NCBI GenBank assembly: GCA_029935325.1
Contig: JAOZKO010000011.1
Coordinates: 1-16,955, forward strand
Length of the DNA: 16,955 bases
Source of the DNA: Bacteroidales bacterium
GTDB lineage: Bacteria > Bacteroidota > Bacteroidia > Bacteroidales > UBA1556
Direction of reading: 5' to 3'
Made by a program: the position numbers and the translations under genes. Position 1 is the stretch's first letter. Every line of letters begins with the position of its first letter. Under the pieces are notes generated by a model. The model was not told where the DNA came from, ran no database searches, and was given only the letters and a program-made list of their open reading frames with translations. Below, piece after piece: positions 7,442-14,863 of this stretch.

Positions 7442-7462
7442 ATCTATTATTTTAATGAATGA

Positions 7463-7470
7463 CAAAAGTA
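7463..7470 (-). promoter_or_regulatory. -7 promoter box for the mechanosensitive channel gene
   Basis: TACTTTTG on the minus strand matches TAnnTTTG and predicts a start near 7457 with a leader of about 15 nt. No clear -33 TTG is seen. Its position decides between the two possible start codons: the upstream TTG at 7465 lies within the box. Confidence 0.45.
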
Positions 7471-7479
7471 AAAAAAATA

Positions 7480-7487
7480 TACCTTTG
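7480..7487 (+). promoter_or_regulatory. -7 promoter box for the aldehyde dehydrogenase gene
   Basis: TACCTTTG matches TAnnTTTG, with a predicted start near 7494. It lies 10 bp from the oppositely directed channel-gene box, so polymerase binding at one site would probably hinder the other. No TTG is seen 17-23 bp upstream. Confidence 0.4.
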
Positions 7488-7507
7488 TACGTTATTTAGT
7501 TCGGAGC

Positions 7508-7521
7508 TGAGAGTTGAGAGT
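7508..7521 (+). repeat. Two tandem copies of a TGAGAGT heptamer
   Basis: TGAGAGT at 7508-7514 is repeated directly at 7515-7521, within the predicted leader of the dehydrogenase mRNA just after its likely transcription start. Confidence 0.5.
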
Positions 7522-7597
7522 TAAAAGCTTGCACAACACATCAACACATATCACAACAAGTACTAGTATAGCAATTAAACAATTAATTAAAACCCAG

Positions 7598-8971
7598 ATG
7601 ACAGAGATCACAAATATTATTAATAAGCAAAGAGATTTTTTCAACTCTAATACAACTAAGGATATTGGTTTTAGAAAAACTCAACTTAAGAAGCTTTATG
7701 CTATCTTAAAATCAAATGAGCAATTACTTGATGAGGCTATTTATGCTGATTTTCGAAAATCATCTTTTGAAAACTATACAACTGAGCTATCAATAATATA
7801 CCATGAGATAAAACTTGCCCTGAAAAACCTAAATAATTGGACTAGAACACAAAGAGTTGGAACTGACATAGCAAATTTACCAGGTAAAAGCTATATTATT
7901 CCTGAGCCTTTAGGAAATACACTTGTAATTGGAGCATGGAATTACCCATATCAGCTATCTATATTACCCGCTGTATCAGCCATTGCTGCTGGTAATACTG
8001 TAATTATTAAACCAAGCGAATTGGCGAAAAATACATCTGCTGCAATGTGCAAAATCATCAATGAAAATTTTGCAGAAGAAATACTGCAGGTTGTTGAAGG
8101 TGGTATAGAAGAAACTACTCTTTTATTAAAAGAGAAATTTGACAAAATTTTTTATACAGGGAGCTCTGAAGTAGGAAAAATAATAATGCGAGCAGCGGCT
8201 GACCATCTCTGCCCAGTTGTATTAGAATTAGGTGGCAAAAGCCCTGTATTTATTTTAAAGGATGCTAATATTCATCTTGCAGCAAAGCGTATTGTTTGGG
8301 CGAAGTTTTTGAATGGTGGTCAAACTTGTGTTGCGCCAGATTATCTACTTGTGGAAAAAGGCCTGAAAGACAAACTAGTAACTGCTATTAAGAAAGAAAT
8401 TCAATCTCAGTATGGTAGTAATATTAAAGAAAGTGAGGCATTTGTTCGTATAATCAACAAGAGACATTTTAACAGATTATTATCATTGCTTGATAAGAGT
8501 AAGATTATTCTTGGTGGGAATACCGATATTGATGACTTATTTATTTCACCTACTCTAATGGGTGATATTAGCTTTAATGATAAGGTAATGCAAGAGGAAA
8601 TTTTCGGACCTATTTTACCAATTATTGAGTTTGAAGATTTTGATTGGGCTATAAAAATGGTAAAAGAAAGGCCAAAACCTTTAGCTCTGTATGTATTTTC
8701 AAATAACACAAAGAGAATAAATAAAATTCACCATGAAATTAGTTTCGGAAGTGGAGCAGTAAATGATGCCATTATGCAGCTTACAAATGTGAATTTACCT
8801 TTTGGTGGTGTTGGATATTCCGGAATGGGTTCGTACCATGGCAAATATGGCTTTGATACATTTAGCCATTATAAATCAATCCTAAAGAAAACTAATTTAT
8901 TTGAACCAAGTATTAAGTATGCTCCCTTTACTTCTTTGAAGAAAAAGATAATTAGTTTAATGTTGGAATAA
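7598..8971 (+). CDS. Class 3 (ALDH3-type) aldehyde dehydrogenase
   Basis: NAD(P)-dependent oxidation of aldehydes to carboxylates; relatives act on fatty and aromatic aldehydes. From ATG 7598 the product is 457 residues, the normal ALDH3 length, and catalytic residues fall within one position of mammalian ALDH3A1: Asn115 (GAWNYP), Glu210 (LELGGKSP) and Cys244 (GGQTCVAPDY). EEIFGPILPI and LPFGGVGYSGMG are further family motifs. The frame is open back to TTG 7514, but those 28 codons are low-complexity and lie in the predicted leader, so ATG 7598 is preferred. The C-terminus (APFTSLKKKIISLML) is hydrophobic with basic residues and might associate with membrane, as in some fatty-aldehyde enzymes; this is inference. 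It is monocistronic, divergent from the channel gene, and followed by hairpin terminators. Confidence 0.94.
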   Translation: MTEITNIINKQRDFFNSNTTKDIGFRKTQLKKLYAILKSNEQLLDEAIYADFRKSSFENYTTELSIIYHEIKLALKNLNNWTRTQRVGTDIANLPGKSYIIPEPLGNTLVIGAWNYPYQLSILPAVSAIAAGNTVIIKPSELAKNTSAAMCKIINENFAEEILQVVEGGIEETTLLLKEKFDKIFYTGSSEVGKIIMRAAADHLCPVVLELGGKSPVFILKDANIHLAAKRIVWAKFLNGGQTCVAPDYLLVEKGLKDKLVTAIKKEIQSQYGSNIKESEAFVRIINKRHFNRLLSLLDKSKIILGGNTDIDDLFISPTLMGDISFNDKVMQEEIFGPILPIIEFEDFDWAIKMVKERPKPLALYVFSNNTKRINKIHHEISFGSGAVNDAIMQLTNVNLPFGGVGYSGMGSYHGKYGFDTFSHYKSILKKTNLFEPSIKYAPFTSLKKKIISLMLE

Positions 8972-9001
8972 TCGAGAACAGAAAGCACACTTTTTAAAAC
9001 A

Positions 9002-9031
9002 GAAAAAGCAAACATAAATGCTTGCTTTTTC
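9002..9031 (+). terminator. Terminator of the aldehyde dehydrogenase gene
   Basis: A 10-bp stem GAAAAAGCAA/TTGCTTTTTC (9002-9011 with 9022-9031) with a 10-base loop ends in a T-run inside the right arm. It lies about 30 bp after the dehydrogenase stop. Confidence 0.6.
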
Positions 9032-9039
9032 CTTATGCA

Positions 9040-9078
9040 CTATAAAACAATAAATGCTTGAAATTTATTGTTTTATAG
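9040..9078. terminator. 16-bp perfect inverted repeat between convergent genes
   Basis: The arms 9040-9055 and 9063-9078 are exact reverse complements around a 7-base loop, and AT-rich apart from two G:C pairs. It lies between the convergent dehydrogenase and lipoprotein genes and could end both transcripts or act as an mRNA end-protecting hairpin. The tract after the stem is not a strong poly-T, so terminator function is less certain than for 9002-9031. Confidence 0.5.
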
Positions 9079-9101
9079 CACTTTACTTACAATTATAATA
9101 A

Positions 9102-9497
9102 TTAATTAAACGGAACAATGCCCGATCTTTTTACTTCAAAGGCTGTATCAGTAGTTAATAAAATATGTTCATAATATTTAGCTTGATATTCATATTTACC
9201 ATTAACTAATATCCCCATACTAAATTGCATACTTGCTGTAATATCTACTTTAAACTTAAGATAAAGATATACTGGTGTTCCTTGCTCCATTGTATAACTC
9301 TGCACCCATTTTGAAGCTAATACTCCATCTGGATCAACACTTTCCGAAATACTATTACCCTCACCATCAAGGAATACAACCTCATACGGCTCTGTTAATC
9401 CAGTAATCATATAATCCACATTCTTTGGGTCTCCATCTTTCTGACAAGAAACAGCAGCAAAGCTTAATAATACTATAAATAAAAATATTTTTCTCAT
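9102..9497 (-). CDS. Small lipoprotein downstream of the copper receptor
   Basis: 131-residue predicted lipoprotein of no family I recognise. From ATG 9497 it begins MRKIFLFIVLLSFAAVSCQK, a clear SPII signal with the lipidated Cys18. A TTG two codons earlier (9503) would also fit, but the ATG gives the better signal peptide. The mature part looks all-beta (DYMITGLTEPYEVVFLDGEG, PVYLYLKFKVDI, MQFSMGILVNGKYEYQAKYY), reminiscent of small immunoglobulin-like or surface-exposed beta domains. There is no second cysteine and no obvious metal cluster. It starts only 11 bp after the receptor's stop codon and so is almost certainly co-transcribed. By analogy with SusD/HmuY-type pairs it could be an accessory to copper uptake; that is inference only. 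Confidence 0.8.
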   Translation of the reverse strand: MRKIFLFIVLLSFAAVSCQKDGDPKNVDYMITGLTEPYEVVFLDGEGNSISESVDPDGVLASKWVQSYTMEQGTPVYLYLKFKVDITASMQFSMGILVNGKYEYQAKYYEHILLTTDTAFEVKRSGIVPFN

Positions 9498-9508
9498 TTT
9501 CAATAGTT

Positions 9509-11872
9509 TTAGATGTTAAAAATAATATTGACAAAAATAACTCTTCCTGGCTCATACAAACGATGATCCGTTCCTAAAACTCTTCGGTTTAGATGCTCGT
9601 AATATGCCTTATCAAGAAGGTTATTAACTCCACCAATAATACTCAAGTTCTTGTTATGCTTATACATAATACTAAAATCGAGAAGAGAGAAAGAAGGTGA
9701 TGTTAATTCCTGCATTGATTCTGAAACTCTATTTTGAGCTGCTACATATCTGAAGTTTAAGTTTGGTATTAGCTTGTCGTTAAGTAATCTATATGATAAT
9801 CTTAAATTCATATTAAGTGGAGGAATTTCACCTAATGGATCATTTGAAACCATATGAGTTCCTGTTACTTTACCATTGGCATCTAGGTCCAATACTTCAG
9901 CCTCGTCAATTGTTCCCATTGTAGTAGCTGCAGTTAGGCTTGCTCTCCACTTATATCTGCTTGGTGTAGCATATGATAATTCAAAACCATATAAATTAGC
10001 AGTACCAATATTATCAAATTTCTTAACTCCAAGTGTTCCTTGTGTTAGTGGCTTTTGTACAGAAGGCGGTAAATATACTCCACCAATATAGTTCTGTACT
10101 ATGGAATAAAAGGCTGTTAATTCAACAGCTCCATAAGTTTGATGCTTATATTTATAAACTAAGTCTATTTCATTGTTAGCCTCGGGTAGTAAGTTAGGAT
10201 TACCAATATATTCAAAATTATCAAAACCTACTGGTAGTGTAATAATAAATCTCTCAATCATACTTCCACTTCTTACTCCTCTTCCAAATGATAATCCTAG
10301 AGACATATTTTCATTAAGTTTCCTTGTAACTCCCATACTAAAACTAATATTAACGAAACTTGAGGAGGTACTATCTGCTGGAGTACCAATAATATCAACT
10401 TTCTTCATATTCATCAGTGAAATAGAATCGGAATATGCTGAATTATAATCAATTCGCCCTGAGAATACAGCTTCCCACAAATTTTTATTAATACGATACT
10501 CCCCAAATACACCATAATTATTAATTACAGCTTTATTCCATAAATTTTCTACTTTAAGAGGTACATTACCATTCATTGGGTATTGGCCAATCATTGTTTT
10601 TTCACGTGTACCGTCTTTGTCAATATGATACATATCTGTACCAACAAATAAATGACTATTTTTTCCAGTATTTAAACCAAACTCTGCACGATATCCATAC
10701 CTACGAGCTAATATTTGCGATACAGCAACAACGGTATCTCCAAATCCTCTTTCCTTATTATCCATAGTATGGTCAACATCACTAAGATAGGCTTTAAAAT
10801 GAATTGTTTCAATGGTTTTCGATACTTTATTAGCATTATAATCTAGCGAATATAGTTTTGTATCATCTGCTCTTTCATCCATCGGAAGAGAAGGAAAGGC
10901 AACATTTCTGGCATAGAACTCAGAATATGATAAGGTAATAGTATGGTTTTCTGCCAAAGCAAATCCCAACTTTGCATTATAGCCAAATTTAGTAAATTCG
11001 GATGGCACTAAATTACCATCACCATCAGTATAGTTACCATAAATAGAATTGTTTCCAGAGAAAGTGAAGAAAACTTTTTTACCACCTCCATAAACAGTAA
11101 CATTTTGCCTTTGACCATTCCAATTACTTTCATAACCTAAAGTGGCTTTAACGTGAACCTGAAATTTATCGAAAGGACGAGGACTTGCAGTCAACATATT
11201 AACTACTCCACCCATAGTTGGACCATATCTTAATGCAAAGGGACCTTTTAACACTTCTATTGCCTGTATGTCACCAGCTTCAACATGAGCAGTTGTTGGA
11301 TCCATTCTATTTGGGCATCCACCTTCCATGCTCAATCCATTATCAACTTGAATATTCAATTGGTTGAACTTAAAACCACGAATTACAGGGTCTAAGTTTG
11401 CCCCTCCTTTTCTTACTGCATAAAGATTTGGAATATCTCTTAAGTAATCACCAATATCTCTTACTGGCTTTTGCTCTAAATCAGCTTCTTTGATAATAAC
11501 TTTAGAGTATGCATGATTTTGAATCTTATCATCATTTATTTCCACTGCTAATAATTCACGAATATCTACCTCTAAATTTATATTATAATCAATTAATTTG
11601 CCAGCTAATATTTCAATTTCTTCTTCAATAGTTATATAACCTACATATTTAATTTTTAATAAATATTTCCCTGGTTCTACACCACTTATTTGATACTTTC
11701 CTTTGGAGTCTGATATAGTCCCTTTCTCACTAGGAGATATTAATAATTCTGCCCCAGAAACAATTGCTCCTGTTTGCGAGTCAGTTATTTTACCTTTTAC
11801 TCCACCTGTGCTCTGGCTCCATAGACTAGTTGATGTAAAAATAACAATTAAAAGTAAAAATAAATTCTTCAT
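9509..11872 (-). CDS. TonB-dependent copper receptor (OprC/NosA type)
   Basis: 787-residue outer-membrane importer. A signal peptide (1-19, cleavage near LWSQ) is followed by a carboxypeptidase-regulatory-like domain (about 24-105, VKGKITDSQTGAIVSGAEL), common in Bacteroidota receptors, then the plug (about 118-230: QKPVRDIGDYLRDIPNL, VIRGFKFNQLNIQVDN, IEVLKGPFALRYGPTMGG) and the barrel to a C-terminal strand ending FVNIIFNI. The plug carries GCPNRMDPTTAH, the hallmark of the copper-receptor subfamily, with Cys186 and Met190 as CxxxM. DHTMDN gives His368 and Met370 as HxM. In Pseudomonas OprC the copper site is built from CxxxM (143/147) and HxM (323/325), as I recall, with nearly the same separation. 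No classical TonB box was identified. An inverted repeat covers its promoter, and a small lipoprotein gene follows. Confidence 0.9.
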   Translation of the reverse strand: MKNLFLLLIVIFTSTSLWSQSTGGVKGKITDSQTGAIVSGAELLISPSEKGTISDSKGKYQISGVEPGKYLLKIKYVGYITIEEEIEILAGKLIDYNINLEVDIRELLAVEINDDKIQNHAYSKVIIKEADLEQKPVRDIGDYLRDIPNLYAVRKGGANLDPVIRGFKFNQLNIQVDNGLSMEGGCPNRMDPTTAHVEAGDIQAIEVLKGPFALRYGPTMGGVVNMLTASPRPFDKFQVHVKATLGYESNWNGQRQNVTVYGGGKKVFFTFSGNNSIYGNYTDGDGNLVPSEFTKFGYNAKLGFALAENHTITLSYSEFYARNVAFPSLPMDERADDTKLYSLDYNANKVSKTIETIHFKAYLSDVDHTMDNKERGFGDTVVAVSQILARRYGYRAEFGLNTGKNSHLFVGTDMYHIDKDGTREKTMIGQYPMNGNVPLKVENLWNKAVINNYGVFGEYRINKNLWEAVFSGRIDYNSAYSDSISLMNMKKVDIIGTPADSTSSSFVNISFSMGVTRKLNENMSLGLSFGRGVRSGSMIERFIITLPVGFDNFEYIGNPNLLPEANNEIDLVYKYKHQTYGAVELTAFYSIVQNYIGGVYLPPSVQKPLTQGTLGVKKFDNIGTANLYGFELSYATPSRYKWRASLTAATTMGTIDEAEVLDLDANGKVTGTHMVSNDPLGEIPPLNMNLRLSYRLLNDKLIPNLNFRYVAAQNRVSESMQELTSPSFSLLDFSIMYKHNKNLSIIGGVNNLLDKAYYEHLNRRVLGTDHRLYEPGRVIFVNIIFNI

Positions 11873-11938
11873 ACGTATTATATTAAATTAATTAACATAT
11901 ATTTAACTATTGCAAGTTCTTTATTGACACCTAATGAG

Positions 11939-11961
11939 TGCAAAGGTTGCATTCCTTTGCA
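11939..11961. promoter_or_regulatory. Operator-like inverted repeat on the copper-receptor promoter
   Basis: TGCAAAGG (11939-11946) and CCTTTGCA (11954-11961) are perfect 8-bp arms around a 7-base centre. The repeat starts within the minus-strand -7 box (11967-11960) and covers the predicted transcription start near 11953, a classic repressor site. A metal-responsive regulator is plausible given the gene, but none is encoded in the window. Confidence 0.5.
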
Positions 11962-11967
11962 AATATA
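11960..11967 (-). promoter_or_regulatory. -7 promoter box of the copper receptor gene
   Basis: TATATTTG on the minus strand matches TAnnTTTG. The leader would be about 80 nt. No TTG lies 17-23 bp upstream, so the promoter may need an activator or be of alternative type. Confidence 0.5.
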
Positions 11968-12004
11968 CATATATTATGTTAATATTATGTTAATTTTAGC
12001 AAAT

Positions 12005-12038
12005 AAAAAAAGCCGATACTTTCATATCGGCTTTTTTT
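12005..12038 (-). terminator. Terminator of the porP-gldJ operon
   Basis: Stem of 14 bp (12005-12018 with 12025-12038) with core GCCGATA/TATCGGC, a 6-base loop and seven T on either strand's exit side. It lies 20 bp after the gldJ stop and separates gldJ from the copper-receptor promoter on the same strand. Confidence 0.85.
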
Positions 12039-12057
12039 ACTAATCTAATTATTTATT

Positions 12058-13839
12058 CTAATAATTTCCTATGGGACTTCCCACGCGTGTCATAGCACAA
12101 CGGAAACCTATAAAATCTGTTTCTTGATGTTCGTCAAGAAAACGACGAGCACCTGGGCTTAACCAAAATGCACCATCTTTCCATGAGCCACCTTTATAAA
12201 CTCTTGCATTATCATTAATCATTGAAGTATTACTATAATCATACATCTTGCTAGATCCATCATTATCATCATCTCTCCACTGCTGCCAATCATTATCTCT
12301 GCTATAATTTGAAGCATAATCACCATCAAGGTAATTAATATTATTTGCTTTCCTATAATTTCTACGCTCTAAGTTTTCTTCAATAGTAACATCGCGAGTT
12401 CTTAGTTCACCAGGTTGAGCAATAATATATTCAGAAAAACCTTTAGCTATTTCAGCAGCAATTTGTATATAATCAGAAGGATTACCATAAAGTTTATCTT
12501 CTAATAAATCTACCATTGCTTCAGCAGCTTCTTCATATTTTCTATCATTATTAAGTTTAATAATTGCATCTAAGCCAGAAGTAAGATCCGCCTTTAGTTT
12601 TTGCTCATCATCATTAAGTTCATAGCTTAGGTTATCAAAGAAACCTGTTTGTTCATTATTTGACATCCAATTCAAAATACCTTCATAATCATAAATAGTA
12701 TTATATAATTTATCGGCAATTGCTCCAGTATTATCTCTAACATATGTTTTAAAAACGCTACCACGGAATGAGTTATAATCATCCATATCCTCGAAAGTAA
12801 GAGGACGATATACATCCATTACCCACTCAGCAACATTACCTGCCATATTATATAGACCATAATCATTTGGCCAATATGCATATACAGGAGCCGTAATTGA
12901 TGCAGCATCATTAAGATTACCTGCCACACCCATATAATCACCTCTACCTCTACGGAAGTTAGCAACCATATCACCATAGTTACTAGATGCATCAGTACGT
13001 GTAATATGACCATTCCAAGGATATAATCTACGCTCTACAACTCTTTCGTACATGGTATTTCCAATTAAGCCAAGAGCGGCATATTCCCACTCAGCTTCAG
13101 TTGGAAGTCTATATCTTGGTAATAGAATACCATCCTCCATACGAGCACGTCTATAACCACTACCATTTGGTGATATATCAACTAATTGATGCTCGCTTTC
13201 TTCGCCAATACCTGTAATACTAGGTACCATATAAGCATCTGTATTAAAATGATTATCTGATGTTGGTGTTTCTTGATGCTCAAGAATACCAAACTCAACC
13301 AAAATATATTCGTTTACTCTATCTGTTCTCCATGCACAATAGTCACGAGCTTGAAGCCAGTTTACACCAACTACAGGATAATCGCGATAGGCAGGGTGAC
13401 GTAGATAATACTCCACATAAGGTTCATTAAATGCTAACTTATCTCTCCAAACCAAGGTATCAGGCAGTGCTTTCTGAATAATTCTAAGATTATCATCACC
13501 ATAAACCCTTTTTAACCAATGCATATATTCTAAATAATCAAGGTTACGAACTTCTGTCATATCCATATAGAATGAAGGAACAGTAGTACGTCGCGGCTGA
13601 TTACTCCAGTCGTAATGTACATCTTGCTCGGTACGCCCCATAACAAATGTTCCACCTTCAATTAATACCAGACCAGGTCCAGTTTCTTGCTCTTCGTAGG
13701 GAGCCACTTGAAATCCACCATTTTTAGAATCATTATAGTTCCAACCTGTTGTAGGAGATTGCTCTTTACCACAGGAGGTAAAAATAAGTGCTGTAAAAAA
13801 CAGCATTCCTAAAATAAATAAACTTTTGTGCTTTATCAT
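12058..13839 (-). CDS. gldJ: Gliding motility / type IX secretion lipoprotein GldJ
   Basis: 593-residue lipoprotein with a formylglycine-generating-enzyme-like (SUMF1) fold. In F. johnsoniae GldJ is needed for gliding and stabilises GldK of the secretion machine. The SPII signal ends at FTSC (lipidated Cys23). The family opening is clear: TGWNYNDSKNGGF (31-43), GPGLVLIEGGTFVMG (54-68), YPVVGVNWLQARDYCAWRTD (154-173), YRLPTEAEWEYAALG (243-257), YNMAGNVAEWVMDVYRP (330-346). The C-terminal part contains RRNYRKANNINYLDGD (492-507), RVYKGGSWKDG (546-556) and SPGARRFLDEHQETDFIGFRC (561-581). Between these lies a charged helical segment (about 377-478), longer than I recall for F. johnsoniae GldJ. 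GldK/PorK is the main alternative; the NINYLDGD block and the porU/porV context favour GldJ. It is second in an operon with porP/sprF (31-bp gap). Confidence 0.9.
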   Translation of the reverse strand: MIKHKSLFILGMLFFTALIFTSCGKEQSPTTGWNYNDSKNGGFQVAPYEEQETGPGLVLIEGGTFVMGRTEQDVHYDWSNQPRRTTVPSFYMDMTEVRNLDYLEYMHWLKRVYGDDNLRIIQKALPDTLVWRDKLAFNEPYVEYYLRHPAYRDYPVVGVNWLQARDYCAWRTDRVNEYILVEFGILEHQETPTSDNHFNTDAYMVPSITGIGEESEHQLVDISPNGSGYRRARMEDGILLPRYRLPTEAEWEYAALGLIGNTMYERVVERRLYPWNGHITRTDASSNYGDMVANFRRGRGDYMGVAGNLNDAASITAPVYAYWPNDYGLYNMAGNVAEWVMDVYRPLTFEDMDDYNSFRGSVFKTYVRDNTGAIADKLYNTIYDYEGILNWMSNNEQTGFFDNLSYELNDDEQKLKADLTSGLDAIIKLNNDRKYEEAAEAMVDLLEDKLYGNPSDYIQIAAEIAKGFSEYIIAQPGELRTRDVTIEENLERRNYRKANNINYLDGDYASNYSRDNDWQQWRDDDNDGSSKMYDYSNTSMINDNARVYKGGSWKDGAFWLSPGARRFLDEHQETDFIGFRCAMTRVGSPIGNY

Positions 13840-13870
13840 AACATTTAATATTTATTTCCTAATATACTAA

Positions 13871-14863
13871 CTAGAAAGAAGGGCAATTTATTTCATGCAT
13901 CCTTCTTCTTTTTACTGGGCAGTTAAAATCCAGTGCAAAAGAAAACTCATGTGCACCACCTGATGCATTTCTTAATTTTGACACTGTAATATCGTAACTA
14001 TATCCAAATTTAAACTTATCATACTCAAAACCAGCTTGAACAATAACTGCATCACTACCTTCAAGGAAATGTCGATACCATAAGCCAAAAATCATTGGTG
14101 CTTTTTTAAAGTATGCACCATAATTAAATTGGTGAAATGCTCCTTGCTGCATAAAAACAATATTCGGAGAGATTGTTGGATCTCCTGCACGAATTCTTTT
14201 TCTTTTAACTAAAGGAATCATTAAGCCTGCATGGGAAGTAATTTTCATTGGCAAATAGCTCTCACTACTAAAACCAACATCTGGTGGAACCATATGATGT
14301 ACAGACACACCACCAAAGAATCTATTATTGTAAACTAAAAGTCCACTGGAAAAATCAGCAGCCATTTTATTATATTCACCATTTGGAGGTCGTACCTCAG
14401 CCGTTGTATTTGAAAAACCCCATTTAGGGTCAATCTGATCCGCAAATGTTAACTTATCCCAATCAAGGTGTTTCTGAAAAAAACCTGCCTGTAATCCTGC
14501 TTTCATAAACCAAGTTCGACTTAATCGAATACGGACTGAATAAATTAATGAAGCAGTTTGTGTTGTTAAAACGCCTTGTCCGGCACGGTCAGCAGTGACC
14601 ATTACTCCTAAACCACCACCCAATGCATCAACATGCATATCGAAACTTGCATTATAAGTTACATAGGAACCAGGGATTGAAGGCCACTGATTTCGGTAAT
14701 TAGTGACGACACGTGGACATACCTTCGCGCCAGCAAAGGCAGGGTTTAAATACATTGGGTTAGCATAAAACTGCGAAAAATGCGGGTCTTGAGCCCTCAC
14801 TCCCAAGGAAATAAACAACACCACTAGGGTAATAACATACGATCTGTGCTTCTTTGATATCAT
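13871..14863 (-). CDS. PorP/SprF family type IX secretion membrane protein
   Basis: 330-residue outer-membrane barrel of the PorP/SprF family, which works with the PorK/PorN ring or, as SprF, in secretion of SprB-like adhesins. The signal peptide ends at GVRA (Ala24). The mature protein begins with the family hallmark QDPHFSQFYANPMYLNPAFAG (25-45), followed by a repeated barrel-strand pattern (LGGGLGVMVTADRAG, FMKAGLQAGFFQKHLDW, FKFGYSYDITVSKLRNASGG). The family-typical SGGAHEFSF-like region appears as GGAHEFSFALDFNCP near the C-terminus, then a short basic tail RRRMHEINCPSF. Bacteroidota genomes usually hold many paralogues, most next to large adhesin genes; this one is instead joined to gldJ. 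Which partner it serves cannot be decided from sequence, so no symbol is given. It starts at ATG 14863 with a good promoter upstream. Confidence 0.93.
   Translation of the reverse strand: MISKKHRSYVITLVVLFISLGVRAQDPHFSQFYANPMYLNPAFAGAKVCPRVVTNYRNQWPSIPGSYVTYNASFDMHVDALGGGLGVMVTADRAGQGVLTTQTASLIYSVRIRLSRTWFMKAGLQAGFFQKHLDWDKLTFADQIDPKWGFSNTTAEVRPPNGEYNKMAADFSSGLLVYNNRFFGGVSVHHMVPPDVGFSSESYLPMKITSHAGLMIPLVKRKRIRAGDPTISPNIVFMQQGAFHQFNYGAYFKKAPMIFGLWYRHFLEGSDAVIVQAGFEYDKFKFGYSYDITVSKLRNASGGAHEFSFALDFNCPVKRRRMHEINCPSF

Noticed and set aside
7514..7597. Extended N-terminus of the aldehyde dehydrogenase from TTG 7514
   Set aside because: The 28 added residues are low-complexity, and ATG 7598 places the catalytic residues at ALDH3 positions.
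9876..10448. Plus-strand open frames within the copper receptor gene
   Set aside because: They mirror barrel codons on the opposite strand and resemble no protein.
12058..13839. GldK/PorK rather than GldJ
   Set aside because: The RRNYRKANNINYLDGD block and the C-terminal SPGARRFLDE segment fit GldJ better, as does the porU/porV context.
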